Shown here: piece after piece, positions 26,781-33,894 of the stretch
Layout of the letters: each line of letters opens with the position of its first letter
How positions within the stretch are numbered: the stretch's first letter is position 1
Assembly (NCBI GenBank): GCA_964492555.1
Contig: CAZBKQ010000007.1
Span: 41,517-105,516 of the forward strand
Direction of reading: 5' to 3'
Length of the DNA: 64,000 nucleotides
From: GCA-2709075 sp964492555
GTDB taxonomy: Bacteria > Pseudomonadota > Alphaproteobacteria > MPNO01 > UBA2964
Program-made: the position numbers and the translations under genes
The notes under the pieces: model-generated
The model's database searches: none
What the model saw: the letters and a program-made list of their open reading frames with translations, nothing else
Told to the model about the DNA's origin: nothing

Positions 26781-28004
26781 ATGAAAAGGGTTGTCGTAAC
26801 CGGCATCGGTATCGTCAGCAGCATCGGCGACAACAAGGCCGAAGTCGCTGAATCGCTGCGCAGCGGAAAATCCGGCATCGGATTTTGCGAGGAATATAAG
26901 GAACGCGGATTCCGCAGCCATGTGCATGGCGCGCCGGGGATCGATATCGATGAGACGATGGACCGCAAGCTGCGGCGCTTCATGGGTGACGGCGCGGCCT
27001 ATAACTATATCGCCATGCAGGAGGCGCTGGCCGATTCCGGGCTGGAGGACGGGGATATTTCCAACCCCCGCACCGGTCTGATCATGGGCTCGGGCGGCCC
27101 ATCGACCAAGAATTTGCTGGTCGCCTTCGACACCGCCCGGGAAAAGGGCGCGAAAAAGGTCGGCCCCTTCATGGTGCCGCGCACCATGTCGAGTACCAAT
27201 TCCGCGACGCTGGCGACCGCCTTCGGGATCAAGGGCGTGAACTATTCGATCAGCTCGGCCTGCGCGACCTCCGCACATTGCATTGGCAACGGCACGGAGC
27301 TGATCCAGCTCGGCAAGCAGGACATCGTCTTTGCCGGCGGCGGCGAGGAGCTCGACTGGACCATGACGGTTCTGTTTGACGCGATGGGCGCGCTGTCCAG
27401 CAAATATAACGATGCGCCGGAAACCGCCTCGCGCCCGTTTGACGCCAATCGCGACGGGTTTGTCATTGCCGGCGGCGGCGGAGTCGTGGTGCTGGAAGAG
27501 CTGGAACACGCGAAAGCGCGCGGCGCCACGATTTACGCCGAATGCGCGGGATATGGCGCGACCTCCGACGGGTATGACATGGTGCAGCCTTCCGGAGAAG
27601 GCGCGGTGCGCTGCATGCAGATAGCGCTCGATGGCGTCGATGCGCCGATCGATTACATCAATACCCACGGCACCAGCACGCCGGTCGGCGATGTAAAGGA
27701 GCTGGCGGCGCTGCGTGAGGTATTCGGCGACCGCAACCAGATTCCCGCCTTCGCCTCGACCAAGTCGCTGACCGGCCATTCGCTGGGTGCGGCCGGCGTT
27801 CAGGAAGCGATCTATTCTCTGCTGATGATGGAAGGCGGATTTATTTCCGCCTCCGCCAATGTCGAGGAGCCGGACGAGGATCTCGGCGACATGCCGCTGG
27901 TGACCGAGATGCGAGACAATGTCGAGCTTAACTGCGTATTGTCGAACAGCTTCGGTTTTGGCGGGACCAACGCGTCGCTGGTCTTTAAATCGGTGGCCGC
28001 GTGA
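26781..28004 (+). CDS. fabB: 3-oxoacyl-ACP synthase I
   Basis: 407 residues, a condensing enzyme with the Cys-His-His set: cysteine in ISSACATSAHCIGNG, histidine in INTHGTSTPVGD, histidine in SLTGHSLGAAG. The KS-I type, as opposed to FabF, is supported by its position after fabA and by ACATSAHCIGNGTELI. It elongates the unsaturated acyl chain. Its stop overlaps the GTG of fabI. Confidence 0.95.
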   Translation: MKRVVVTGIGIVSSIGDNKAEVAESLRSGKSGIGFCEEYKERGFRSHVHGAPGIDIDETMDRKLRRFMGDGAAYNYIAMQEALADSGLEDGDISNPRTGLIMGSGGPSTKNLLVAFDTAREKGAKKVGPFMVPRTMSSTNSATLATAFGIKGVNYSISSACATSAHCIGNGTELIQLGKQDIVFAGGGEELDWTMTVLFDAMGALSSKYNDAPETASRPFDANRDGFVIAGGGGVVVLEELEHAKARGATIYAECAGYGATSDGYDMVQPSGEGAVRCMQIALDGVDAPIDYINTHGTSTPVGDVKELAALREVFGDRNQIPAFASTKSLTGHSLGAAGVQEAIYSLLMMEGGFISASANVEEPDEDLGDMPLVTEMRDNVELNCVLSNSFGFGGTNASLVFKSVAA

Positions 28005-28795
28005 GTCTTCTGAACGGAAAAAAGGGGCTCGTCCTCGGGGTCGCCAACGACCATTCGATCGCCTGGGGGATCGCCGATGCGGCGGCCCGGGCCGGCGCGT
28101 CGCTCGCCTTCACCTACCAGACCGACTCGTTCGAAAAACGGGTCCGTCCGCTGGCGGAATCGGCGGGGGCGGATATTATCACCCCCTGCGATGTGGTTGA
28201 CGACGCCAGCCTCGATGCGGTGTTCGCCGAAATCGGTGAAAAATGGGGCGGGCTCGATTTTGTCGTGCATTCCGTCGCCTATTCCGACAAGAACGAGCTG
28301 ACCGGCGCCTATTCGGATACGTCGCGGGAAAACTTCCTCCGCAGCCTCGACATCTCCTGCTATTCCTTCACCGCCATTGCGCGCCGCGCCGCGGCCCTGA
28401 TGGAAAATGGCGGCAGCCTGATCACTTTGACCTATTCCGGCGCGGAACGGGTGATGCCGAATTATAACGTGATGGGGGTCGCCAAGGCGGCGCTGGAAGC
28501 CAGTGTCCGCTATCTCGCCGCTGATCTTGGGCCGAAATCGATCCGGGTAAACGCGATTTCCGCCGGACCGATGCGCACCCTGGCGGGCAGCGCCGTGGGC
28601 GGCGCGCGCGAGGTCTATAAATGGAACGCCGAATATTCACCGCTGCGGCGTAATACCCTGCTGGATGATGTCGGCGGGGCCGGGCTTTATTTGCTGAGCG
28701 ATCTTTCCGCCGGTGTTTCGGGTGAAATCATGCATGTCGATTCGGGCTTCAATGTCGTCGGCGTGCCCGATCTGTTGCGCCACAGAAAAGAATAA
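28001..28795 (+). CDS. fabI: Enoyl-ACP reductase (NADH), FabI type
   Basis: 264 residues, a short-chain dehydrogenase variant. The N-terminal GLVLGVANDHSIAWGIA is the FabI form of the nucleotide loop. The catalytic residues lie in YNVMGVAKAALEASVRYLA (Y-x6-K). It performs the last reduction in each round of fatty acid elongation and is the class inhibited by triclosan-like compounds. The start is GTG at 28001 overlapping fabB. irr begins 53 bases after it. Confidence 0.95.
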   Translation: MSLLNGKKGLVLGVANDHSIAWGIADAAARAGASLAFTYQTDSFEKRVRPLAESAGADIITPCDVVDDASLDAVFAEIGEKWGGLDFVVHSVAYSDKNELTGAYSDTSRENFLRSLDISCYSFTAIARRAAALMENGGSLITLTYSGAERVMPNYNVMGVAKAALEASVRYLAADLGPKSIRVNAISAGPMRTLAGSAVGGAREVYKWNAEYSPLRRNTLLDDVGGAGLYLLSDLSAGVSGEIMHVDSGFNVVGVPDLLRHRKE

Positions 28796-28809
28796 AAATT
28801 TTCTTTTGA

Positions 28810-28849
28810 ATGGTTCCAATCTGAAAAGGATTGCTTATATAGGAACCAT
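28810..28849 (+). promoter_or_regulatory. Inverted repeat spanning the irr promoter and start codon
   Basis: ATGGTTCC (28810-28817) and GGAACCAT (28842-28849) are a perfect 8-bp inverted repeat 24 bases apart. TATATA at 28836-28841 lies between them as a -10-like element, and the right arm contains the ATG of irr. It could be an operator or an RNA stem hiding the start. Confidence 0.4.
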
Positions 28850-29267
28850 GAACGACAGACCCTATTCACGCATCATTGCGATATTGCAGAAGGCCGGGCT
28901 TCGCCCGACCCGCCAGCGCATGGCCCTTGGCCGGCTTCTGTTCGAATCCGGCGACCGGCATGTGACCGCCGAAGATGTTCACGCCGAAGCCGTCGCCGTC
29001 GGTGTAAAGGTGTCCCTGGGCACGGTTTACAACACCTTGCACCAGTTCACCGATGCCGGGCTGGTCCGGGAGGTCGTGGTTGAACCGGGCAAGACCTATT
29101 TCGATACCAATACCTCGTCCCATCATCATTTCTTTTTTGAAGATAGCGGCGTTATCCGCGATATTCCGGCGGAAGAGGTTGCGATTGAGCGCCTGCCCGA
29201 ACTGCCCGATGGGGTTTCGCTTTCGCGCGTCGATGTGGTCGTCCGCGTTACCGGAGACGAAGGCTGA
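28848..29267 (+). CDS. irr: Iron response regulator Irr (Fur superfamily)
   Basis: 139 residues. GLRPTRQRMALGRLLF, HVTAEDVHAEA, VSLGTVYNTLHQFTDAGLVREV and the histidine cluster in SSHHHFFFE are the Irr pattern. DIPAEEVAIERLPELPDGVSLSRVDVVVR closes it as in rhizobial Irr. Irr integrates haem and iron status and controls iron-containing proteins. The N-terminus lacks the GCPW haem-regulatory motif of Bradyrhizobium Irr. It lies between fabAB-fabI and rubrerythrin; association with fabAB-fabI is also seen in rhizobia. ATG at 28848 is chosen; longer in-frame starts run into fabI. Confidence 0.9.
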   Translation: MNDRPYSRIIAILQKAGLRPTRQRMALGRLLFESGDRHVTAEDVHAEAVAVGVKVSLGTVYNTLHQFTDAGLVREVVVEPGKTYFDTNTSSHHHFFFEDSGVIRDIPAEEVAIERLPELPDGVSLSRVDVVVRVTGDEG

Positions 29268-29333
29268 GCGGGGATTTTAATTTATAATCATTGTAAAGAA
29301 TTGTGTATAGGATTGATTTCATGAAAAGTTCAC

Positions 29334-29368
29334 TTGAATAATTTATGGGTTTTCCTATATAAGAGGAA
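29334..29368 (+). promoter_or_regulatory. Rubrerythrin promoter with inverted repeat over the -10
   Basis: TTGAAT (29334-29339), 16 bases, TATATA (29356-29361). An inverted repeat TTCCT-ATATAAG-AGGAA (29352-29368) covers the -10, a usual place for a repressor. The region between irr and the gene (194 bases) is AT-rich with a clear upstream A/T tract. Confidence 0.6.
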
Positions 29369-29395
29369 TGTTGGCGCCACAATGGGGCCGGCGTC

Positions 29396-29434
29396 GCCCG
29401 AACGGGCACAATACAAGCCATCCGTCCGGATGGC
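29396..29434 (+). promoter_or_regulatory. Two small hairpins in the rubrerythrin leader
   Basis: GCCCG-AA-CGGGC (29396-29407) and GCCATCCG-TC-CGGATGGC (29417-29434) lie in the roughly 90-base leader between the promoter and AAGGAG before the ATG. They may stabilise the mRNA. Confidence 0.4.
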
Positions 29435-29461
29435 GGCCAGAAGAAGGTAAAGGAGACACCG

Positions 29462-29878
29462 ATGGCAGGACTTAAGGGGACCAAGACCGAAAACAATCTC
29501 AAGGAAGCGTTTGCCGGCGAATCGCAGGCCAACCGCCGTTATCTTTATTTCGCGCAGAAAGCCGACGTCGAAGGCTATAACGATGTCGCCGCCGTATTCC
29601 GTTCCACCGCGGAAGGCGAAACCGGCCACGCGCACGGCCATCTCGAATATCTTGAGGAAGTCGGCGATCCGGCGACCGGGGAACCGATCGGCGATACCGC
29701 CAGCAACCTGAAGGCGTCGGTCGCGGGGGAAACCCACGAATACACCGACATGTATCCGGGCATGGCGAAGGAAGCCCGTGAAGAAGGGTTCGACGAAATC
29801 GCGACCTGGTTTGAGACCCTCGCCAAGGCGGAACGTTCCCATGCGGGCCGCTTTCAGAAGGCTCTCGACGAGCTTTAA
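29462..29878 (+). CDS. Rubrerythrin-type ferritin-like diiron protein (no rubredoxin domain)
   Basis: 138 residues forming only the four-helix domain. The diiron ligands follow rubrerythrin spacing: E20, E53 and H56 in the first half, E90, E93, E124 and H127 in the second. The C-terminal rubredoxin domain of classic rubrerythrin is absent, so electrons must come from another protein. Rubrerythrins reduce hydrogen peroxide. Its own promoter precedes it. The Fe-S protein gene follows after 105 bases and DUF3501 after that, which suggests the Fe-S protein as redox partner (inference). Confidence 0.9.
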   Translation: MAGLKGTKTENNLKEAFAGESQANRRYLYFAQKADVEGYNDVAAVFRSTAEGETGHAHGHLEYLEEVGDPATGEPIGDTASNLKASVAGETHEYTDMYPGMAKEAREEGFDEIATWFETLAKAERSHAGRFQKALDEL

Positions 29879-29983
29879 TCATCCCGCGGCAGCGTGGCGC
29901 GAAACTTTCGCGCTACGCCCGCATTTTTCAAAGGATTTATCGATTCAGACAGGGCCCCGCGCCCTGAACAGTGGAGCCGTGCC

Positions 29984-31336
29984 ATGAGTGAAGGAAGCCT
30001 TGAAGCGCCGATCCGTCACCCGATCGACTGGAATAATCCCGATTTTTACGATGAGGCAAAACTCGATGCGGAGCTTCGGCGGGTATTCGATATCTGTCAC
30101 GGCTGCCGGCGCTGCTTCAATCTCTGTGATTCCTTCCCGCGCCTGTTCGATCTGATCGACGATTCGGAAACCGGTGAGCTGGACTCGGTCGATTCCTCGG
30201 GTTTCAAACCCGTCGTCGATGCCTGCACCCTGTGCGACATGTGTTTCATGACAAAATGTCCCTACGTGCCGCCGCATGAATTCAATCTCGATTTTCCGCA
30301 CCTCATGCTGCGGTACCGCGCGGTGGAAAAGAAAAAGGGCGAAGTGCCGTTCGTCCAGAAACAGGTTTCCGAAACCGACCGCAACGGCAAGCTGGCCGGC
30401 GCCGTCGCGCCGCTTTCCAACTGGGCGACGCAAACCGGCAACGGGCTGACCCGGCCCCTGATGCAGGGCGTTGCGGGGATCGATGCCCGTGCCGAGTTGC
30501 CGAAATTCCACGGCAAGACCTTTACCGCCCGCGCCAAAACCGACATTCCCAAAATCAACACGGACGCACCGGGCCATGGCCGCAAGGCGGTTATCTATTC
30601 GACCTGTTTTGTTAATTACAATAATCCCCAGATCGGCGCCGCCGCGCGGGGCGTTCTGGCGAAGAACGGGGTCGAGACAGAGGTCGCCCATCCGCGTTGC
30701 TGCGGCATGCCGAAGCTGGAACATGGCGATATCGAAGCGGTCGCCGAAAACGCCAGGGCCGTGGCGGCGGAACTGCTGCCCTGGGTGGATAAGGGATATG
30801 ACGTCATCGCGCTGGTGCCGTCCTGCGCCCTGATGCTGAAATTCGAATGGCCGCTGATCCTGCCGAAAAATGACGACGTCAAACGGCTGGCGGAGGCGAC
30901 CAGCGATATCACCGAATATGTCGTCGATATCGCAAAGAACGAGGGGCTGGCAGAAGGGCTGCAACCAATCGATGGCGGCGTCGCGGTTCATCTCGCCTGT
31001 CACGCGCGGGCGCAGAATATCGGACCGAAGGCGGCTGAAATGTTACGCAATCTGCCCGATACCCGTGTCGCGGTGATCGAACGCTGCTCCGGTCATGGCG
31101 GGTCCTGGGGCATGATGAAGGACAATTTCGACACCGCGATGATGGTCGGCAAGCCGGTGGCGAAGCAGGCGGTACAGGGCGGTCAGGCCGCCGTTGTTTC
31201 GGAATGTCCGCTCGCCGGTCTGCATATCCTGCAGGGTATGCAGGATGTCGCCGAGGGTGACGAAAAGGCGAAGATTCCCGAAACCGCGCCGCACCCGATC
31301 GAAATCATGGCCCGCGCTTACGGGATCGAGGTCTGA
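29984..31336 (+). CDS. GlpC/HdrB-like Fe-S oxidoreductase subunit
   Basis: 450 residues. Two ferredoxin-like cluster motifs come first: C38-x2-C41-x2-C44-x3-C48 and C81-x2-C84-x2-C87-x4-C92. Two cysteine-rich (CCG) domains follow, of the type in GlpC and heterodisulfide reductase HdrB. The first has HPRCCGMP; the second reads ERCSGHGGSWG, with serine where CCG has its second cysteine. It has no membrane segment. No glpA or glpB lies nearby, so it is not a glycerol-3-phosphate dehydrogenase subunit. The neighbours rubrerythrin and DUF3501 suggest an electron-transfer role in peroxide defence. ATG at 29984 is preferred to ATG at 29894, which would add 30 residues without homology. Confidence 0.85.
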   Translation: MSEGSLEAPIRHPIDWNNPDFYDEAKLDAELRRVFDICHGCRRCFNLCDSFPRLFDLIDDSETGELDSVDSSGFKPVVDACTLCDMCFMTKCPYVPPHEFNLDFPHLMLRYRAVEKKKGEVPFVQKQVSETDRNGKLAGAVAPLSNWATQTGNGLTRPLMQGVAGIDARAELPKFHGKTFTARAKTDIPKINTDAPGHGRKAVIYSTCFVNYNNPQIGAAARGVLAKNGVETEVAHPRCCGMPKLEHGDIEAVAENARAVAAELLPWVDKGYDVIALVPSCALMLKFEWPLILPKNDDVKRLAEATSDITEYVVDIAKNEGLAEGLQPIDGGVAVHLACHARAQNIGPKAAEMLRNLPDTRVAVIERCSGHGGSWGMMKDNFDTAMMVGKPVAKQAVQGGQAAVVSECPLAGLHILQGMQDVAEGDEKAKIPETAPHPIEIMARAYGIEV

Positions 31337-31359
31337 AAATAGCCGCCAAGGAGAATTCG

Positions 31360-31947
31360 ATGGCTAAAACCGAACTTACCCGGGACGATCTGATGGCGCC
31401 GGAGGCTTACGCCGCCGAACGCCGCGCGCACGCGCAGCGCATTTCCGCCGTCAAGGCGGATCGCCGTGTCGCGGTCGGCCCCGACGCGACCTTCTATTTC
31501 GAAAGCTGGGACACGATGTGGTTTCAGGTGCATGAAATGCTGCACATCGAAAAAGGCGGTGAGGAACAGATCGCCGATGAGCTCGCCGCCTATAACCCGC
31601 TGATCCCCAACGGGCGTGAACTGACCGCGACCATGATGATCGAAATCCCCGATCCCGGCCGCCGCCACAAGGTGCTGGCCGGCCTTGGCGGAATTGAGGA
31701 AACCGTCGTCATGATCGTCAATGGCGAGGAAATCCGTGGCAAGGCTGAAGAAGATGTCGACCGCACCAATGCCGCCGGCAAAGCGTCTTCGGTCCAGTTC
31801 ATTCATTTCCCCTTTACCGACGCGCAGGTCGCGGCCTTCCGCGCCGACGGGGCGGATGTGCGGATTTCCATCGAACACCCCAATTACCGTCACACTGCGG
31901 GGCTGACGGAAACCGCGCGCGCCGCTCTTGCATCGGATTTCAGTTGA
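31360..31947 (+). CDS. DUF3501 family protein
   Basis: 195 residues of the uncharacterised DUF3501 family. The body has RDDLMAPEAYAAERRAH, VGPDATFYFESWDTMWFQVHEMLHIEKGG, and YNPLIPNGRELTATMMIEI. The WFQVHEML..E segment holds conserved histidines and glutamates that could bind metal. It follows the Fe-S protein by 23 bases and is surely co-transcribed. The family recurs beside rubrerythrin and GlpC-like proteins (from knowledge of the family), but its function is unknown. Confidence 0.85.
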   Translation: MAKTELTRDDLMAPEAYAAERRAHAQRISAVKADRRVAVGPDATFYFESWDTMWFQVHEMLHIEKGGEEQIADELAAYNPLIPNGRELTATMMIEIPDPGRRHKVLAGLGGIEETVVMIVNGEEIRGKAEEDVDRTNAAGKASSVQFIHFPFTDAQVAAFRADGADVRISIEHPNYRHTAGLTETARAALASDFS

Positions 31948-31983
31948 ATTTGAAACAATAAGACTGGAACCCGCCGCTTGAAT

Positions 31984-32045
31984 CCTGTTTCATTTGTGCG
32001 TTGCCAACGCGCAACACGCTGGGGAAGCGAAACAAATGAAACAGG
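31984..32045 (+). promoter_or_regulatory. Long inverted repeat before the BUG-protein gene
   Basis: CCTGTTTCATTTGT (31984-31997) and ACAAATGAAACAGG (32032-32045) are a perfect 14-bp inverted repeat. A small inner hairpin GCGTT-GCC-AACGC lies at 31998-32010. The right arm abuts the GGAAGG ribosome-binding site at 32045-32050. As RNA it would be a strong stem next to the ribosome-binding site; as DNA it could be an operator. Confidence 0.6.
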
Positions 32046-32055
32046 GAAGGTAAAA

Positions 32056-33093
32056 ATGGGACTTAAACAAAGCGCCTTGCTGGCCGCGTCCATCGGGATG
32101 GCGGCGGCATCATTGTCGGGTACCGCCGCCAAAGCGGATGCGGTTGCCGATTTCTACAAGGGAAAAACAGTTACCATCGTCGTCGCCGCGCGGGCCGGCG
32201 GCGGCCATCATAAATGGTCGCTGTTCCTGTCGCCGTTCTGGGAAAAATACATGCCCGGAAAGCCCAACTTCATCACCCAGAATATGGGCGGTGCCGGCGG
32301 GACCAAGGCGGCGAACTATCTCTATAATCGCGCCGCGCAGGACGGCACCGTGATCGGCATCCTTCTGCAGGATACGCCTTTTGCCGCGCGGCTGCGTTCG
32401 ACGGGAATCAAATACGATCCGCAAAAATTCCAGTTTATCGGCGGCGCTGAACGGCCGCAGCCGGCTTTTATCGCCTTGAAGGAAGCGGGCGTGAAAACGC
32501 TGGAGGACGTCAAGAAAAAGCAAGTCATTATCGGCTCCACCGGCAAGGGGTCGCAGACTTTTATCCTGCCGAAACTCGCCAATGGCATGATCGGCACGAA
32601 GTTCAAGATCGTGCTCGGCTATCGCGGCATGGCGGGGATTTACAAGGCCTTGGACAGCAAGGAAGTTTATGCGTTCCAGGCGGGTTATTCCTCGATTGAA
32701 CTTATCCGGCCGCATTGGGTCGAGGAAAAAAGGATCGAGGTTCTGGCGGTCAATTCGCTGAAACCGTTGCCCGGTTGGGAGCATAAGAAGCTGTTCAAGG
32801 ATTACGTCACCGACCCGACCGATAAAAAGATCGTCGAGCTGATCGCCGGGAATGACATTATCGGCCGGGCCTGGCTGGCTCCTCCGGGCATGCCGAAAGC
32901 GCGGGTCGATGCGATGCGCGCGGCCTTCAAGAAAATATTCAGCGACAAGGACGCGCTGGCCGCGGCCAAGAAGCGCAAGATGGATATCGGCTATGTGGAG
33001 TGGGAATTGCAACAGGCCCACGCGAAAAACCTGTCCACCGCGCATGACGGGTTGTTTGACAGAATGCGCAAGCTGATGTCTTTAAAGAACTGA
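32056..33093 (+). CDS. TctC/BUG-family periplasmic solute-binding protein
   Basis: 345 residues. A signal peptide (hydrophobic to about residue 25, cleavage near AKA-DA) is followed by the TTT-type binding-protein body: FYKGKTVTIVVAARAGGGHH, NMGGAGGTKAANYLYNRAAQDGTVIG, and LAPPGMPKARVDAMRAAF near the end. These proteins deliver carboxylates to TctAB membrane partners or act as sensors' ligand binders. No tctA or tctB gene lies nearby, so it is an orphan here. ATG at 32056 follows GGAAGG; the frame is open upstream through the inverted repeat. A terminator closes it. Confidence 0.88.
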   Translation: MGLKQSALLAASIGMAAASLSGTAAKADAVADFYKGKTVTIVVAARAGGGHHKWSLFLSPFWEKYMPGKPNFITQNMGGAGGTKAANYLYNRAAQDGTVIGILLQDTPFAARLRSTGIKYDPQKFQFIGGAERPQPAFIALKEAGVKTLEDVKKKQVIIGSTGKGSQTFILPKLANGMIGTKFKIVLGYRGMAGIYKALDSKEVYAFQAGYSSIELIRPHWVEEKRIEVLAVNSLKPLPGWEHKKLFKDYVTDPTDKKIVELIAGNDIIGRAWLAPPGMPKARVDAMRAAFKKIFSDKDALAAAKKRKMDIGYVEWELQQAHAKNLSTAHDGLFDRMRKLMSLKN

Positions 33094-33172
33094 GCCGGGG
33101 GAACGGGTTTCGGATACTGTGACGGTCCCCCAGTGGATTGCCGGGGTTGGCAAACCAGCCGTCACGGCGGAG

Positions 33173-33206
33173 CGGCGCAGCGTTTTACGCTGCGCCGTTT
33201 TGCTTT
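33173..33206 (+). terminator. Intrinsic terminator after the BUG-protein gene
   Basis: CGGCGCAGCG (33173-33182), loop TTTTA, CGCTGCGCCG (33188-33197), then TTTTGCTTT. The 10-bp stem is perfect. The next gene converges and ends 22 bases further on. Confidence 0.85.
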
Positions 33207-33227
33207 CCGGAACCGGCGGCGAGCCGC

Positions 33228-33758
33228 CTATTTGAAGGTCTCATCCTTATAGACGCCCCAGATTTCGGCGCGTTTGATCCAGCCATCGAAACCTGAAAAT
33301 GCCGCCTGGCACCAGATACCGCGGCAGGTTTCCAGCCGTCCGATATTCTTTTTCGCAATCCTGGCGATGACGCCGGCATTGGGCCGCGGGTCGCGCCGCA
33401 GCAATATCTGGTTATCAGGGACGATCACCCAGCGTTTGCCCGACAGGAGCGAGCGGTGGACCCAACCGGTGGATCCCTGCCAGTCGCGGATCTTGCGCCA
33501 GGTATCGAACTCATCCAGTACCTCTACCGGCATGTTGCGGTAGGTCAGCACCCACTCGACAGGATAGCGCGTGCCGGGGCCGGTCCTCAGATTGACCTTC
33601 CCGGAGCGAAGAGAGACGAAGCGCGGAATCTCCAGCCCGGTGACCTTACCGGTCTTTTGCGCGCCGGCGGGGCTTTGCGGTGCCGATCCGGCAATCAGCA
33701 AAATGGCCAGCGCAATAGCATGCCAAGGAAAGCGCGAATTTTGAAATATGGTTTTCAT
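33228..33758 (-). CDS. Secreted SH3-domain protein
   Basis: 176 residues. A signal peptide (hydrophobic core about 13-23, cleavage near GAQ) is followed by two SH3-like repeats of the bacterial SH3_4 type: RFVSLRSGKVNLRTGPGTRYPVEWV and later NQILLRRDPRPNAGVIARI. Such proteins are periplasmic and often bind peptidoglycan. The cysteine pair in ETCRGIWCQAAF may form a disulfide. It is divergent from the 2-hydroxyacid dehydrogenase gene, and a TATAAT precedes it on its strand. Confidence 0.8.
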   Translation of the reverse strand: MKTIFQNSRFPWHAIALAILLIAGSAPQSPAGAQKTGKVTGLEIPRFVSLRSGKVNLRTGPGTRYPVEWVLTYRNMPVEVLDEFDTWRKIRDWQGSTGWVHRSLLSGKRWVIVPDNQILLRRDPRPNAGVIARIAKKNIGRLETCRGIWCQAAFSGFDGWIKRAEIWGVYKDETFK

Positions 33759-33785
33759 GCCAGCCCGAAATCCCTAAAACGCCCG

Positions 33786-33796
33786 CCTATTATAGG
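33786..33796 (-). promoter_or_regulatory. -10 element with palindrome for the SH3-domain gene
   Basis: On the minus strand CCTATAATAGG contains a perfect TATAAT (33789-33794) inside a perfect palindrome with one central base. It lies about 30 bases upstream of the start at 33758. The -35 is weak. Confidence 0.45.
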
Positions 33797-33894
33797 GCGC
33801 GCCTCTGGACGGCTCCAGTTCCGATGGGCATGATTACCGCGCGTTCGTCAGAAGGCGCATTAAAGTCGCAAAAGCGGGACAGGGATCGCCCTTG

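Noticed and set aside
28786..28807. An AT-rich inverted repeat (AAAAGAA / TTCTTTT) around the fabI stop as terminator.
   Set aside because: The stem is only A-T rich with no GC core and the T-run is interrupted; irr follows within 53 bases. Evidence is too weak.
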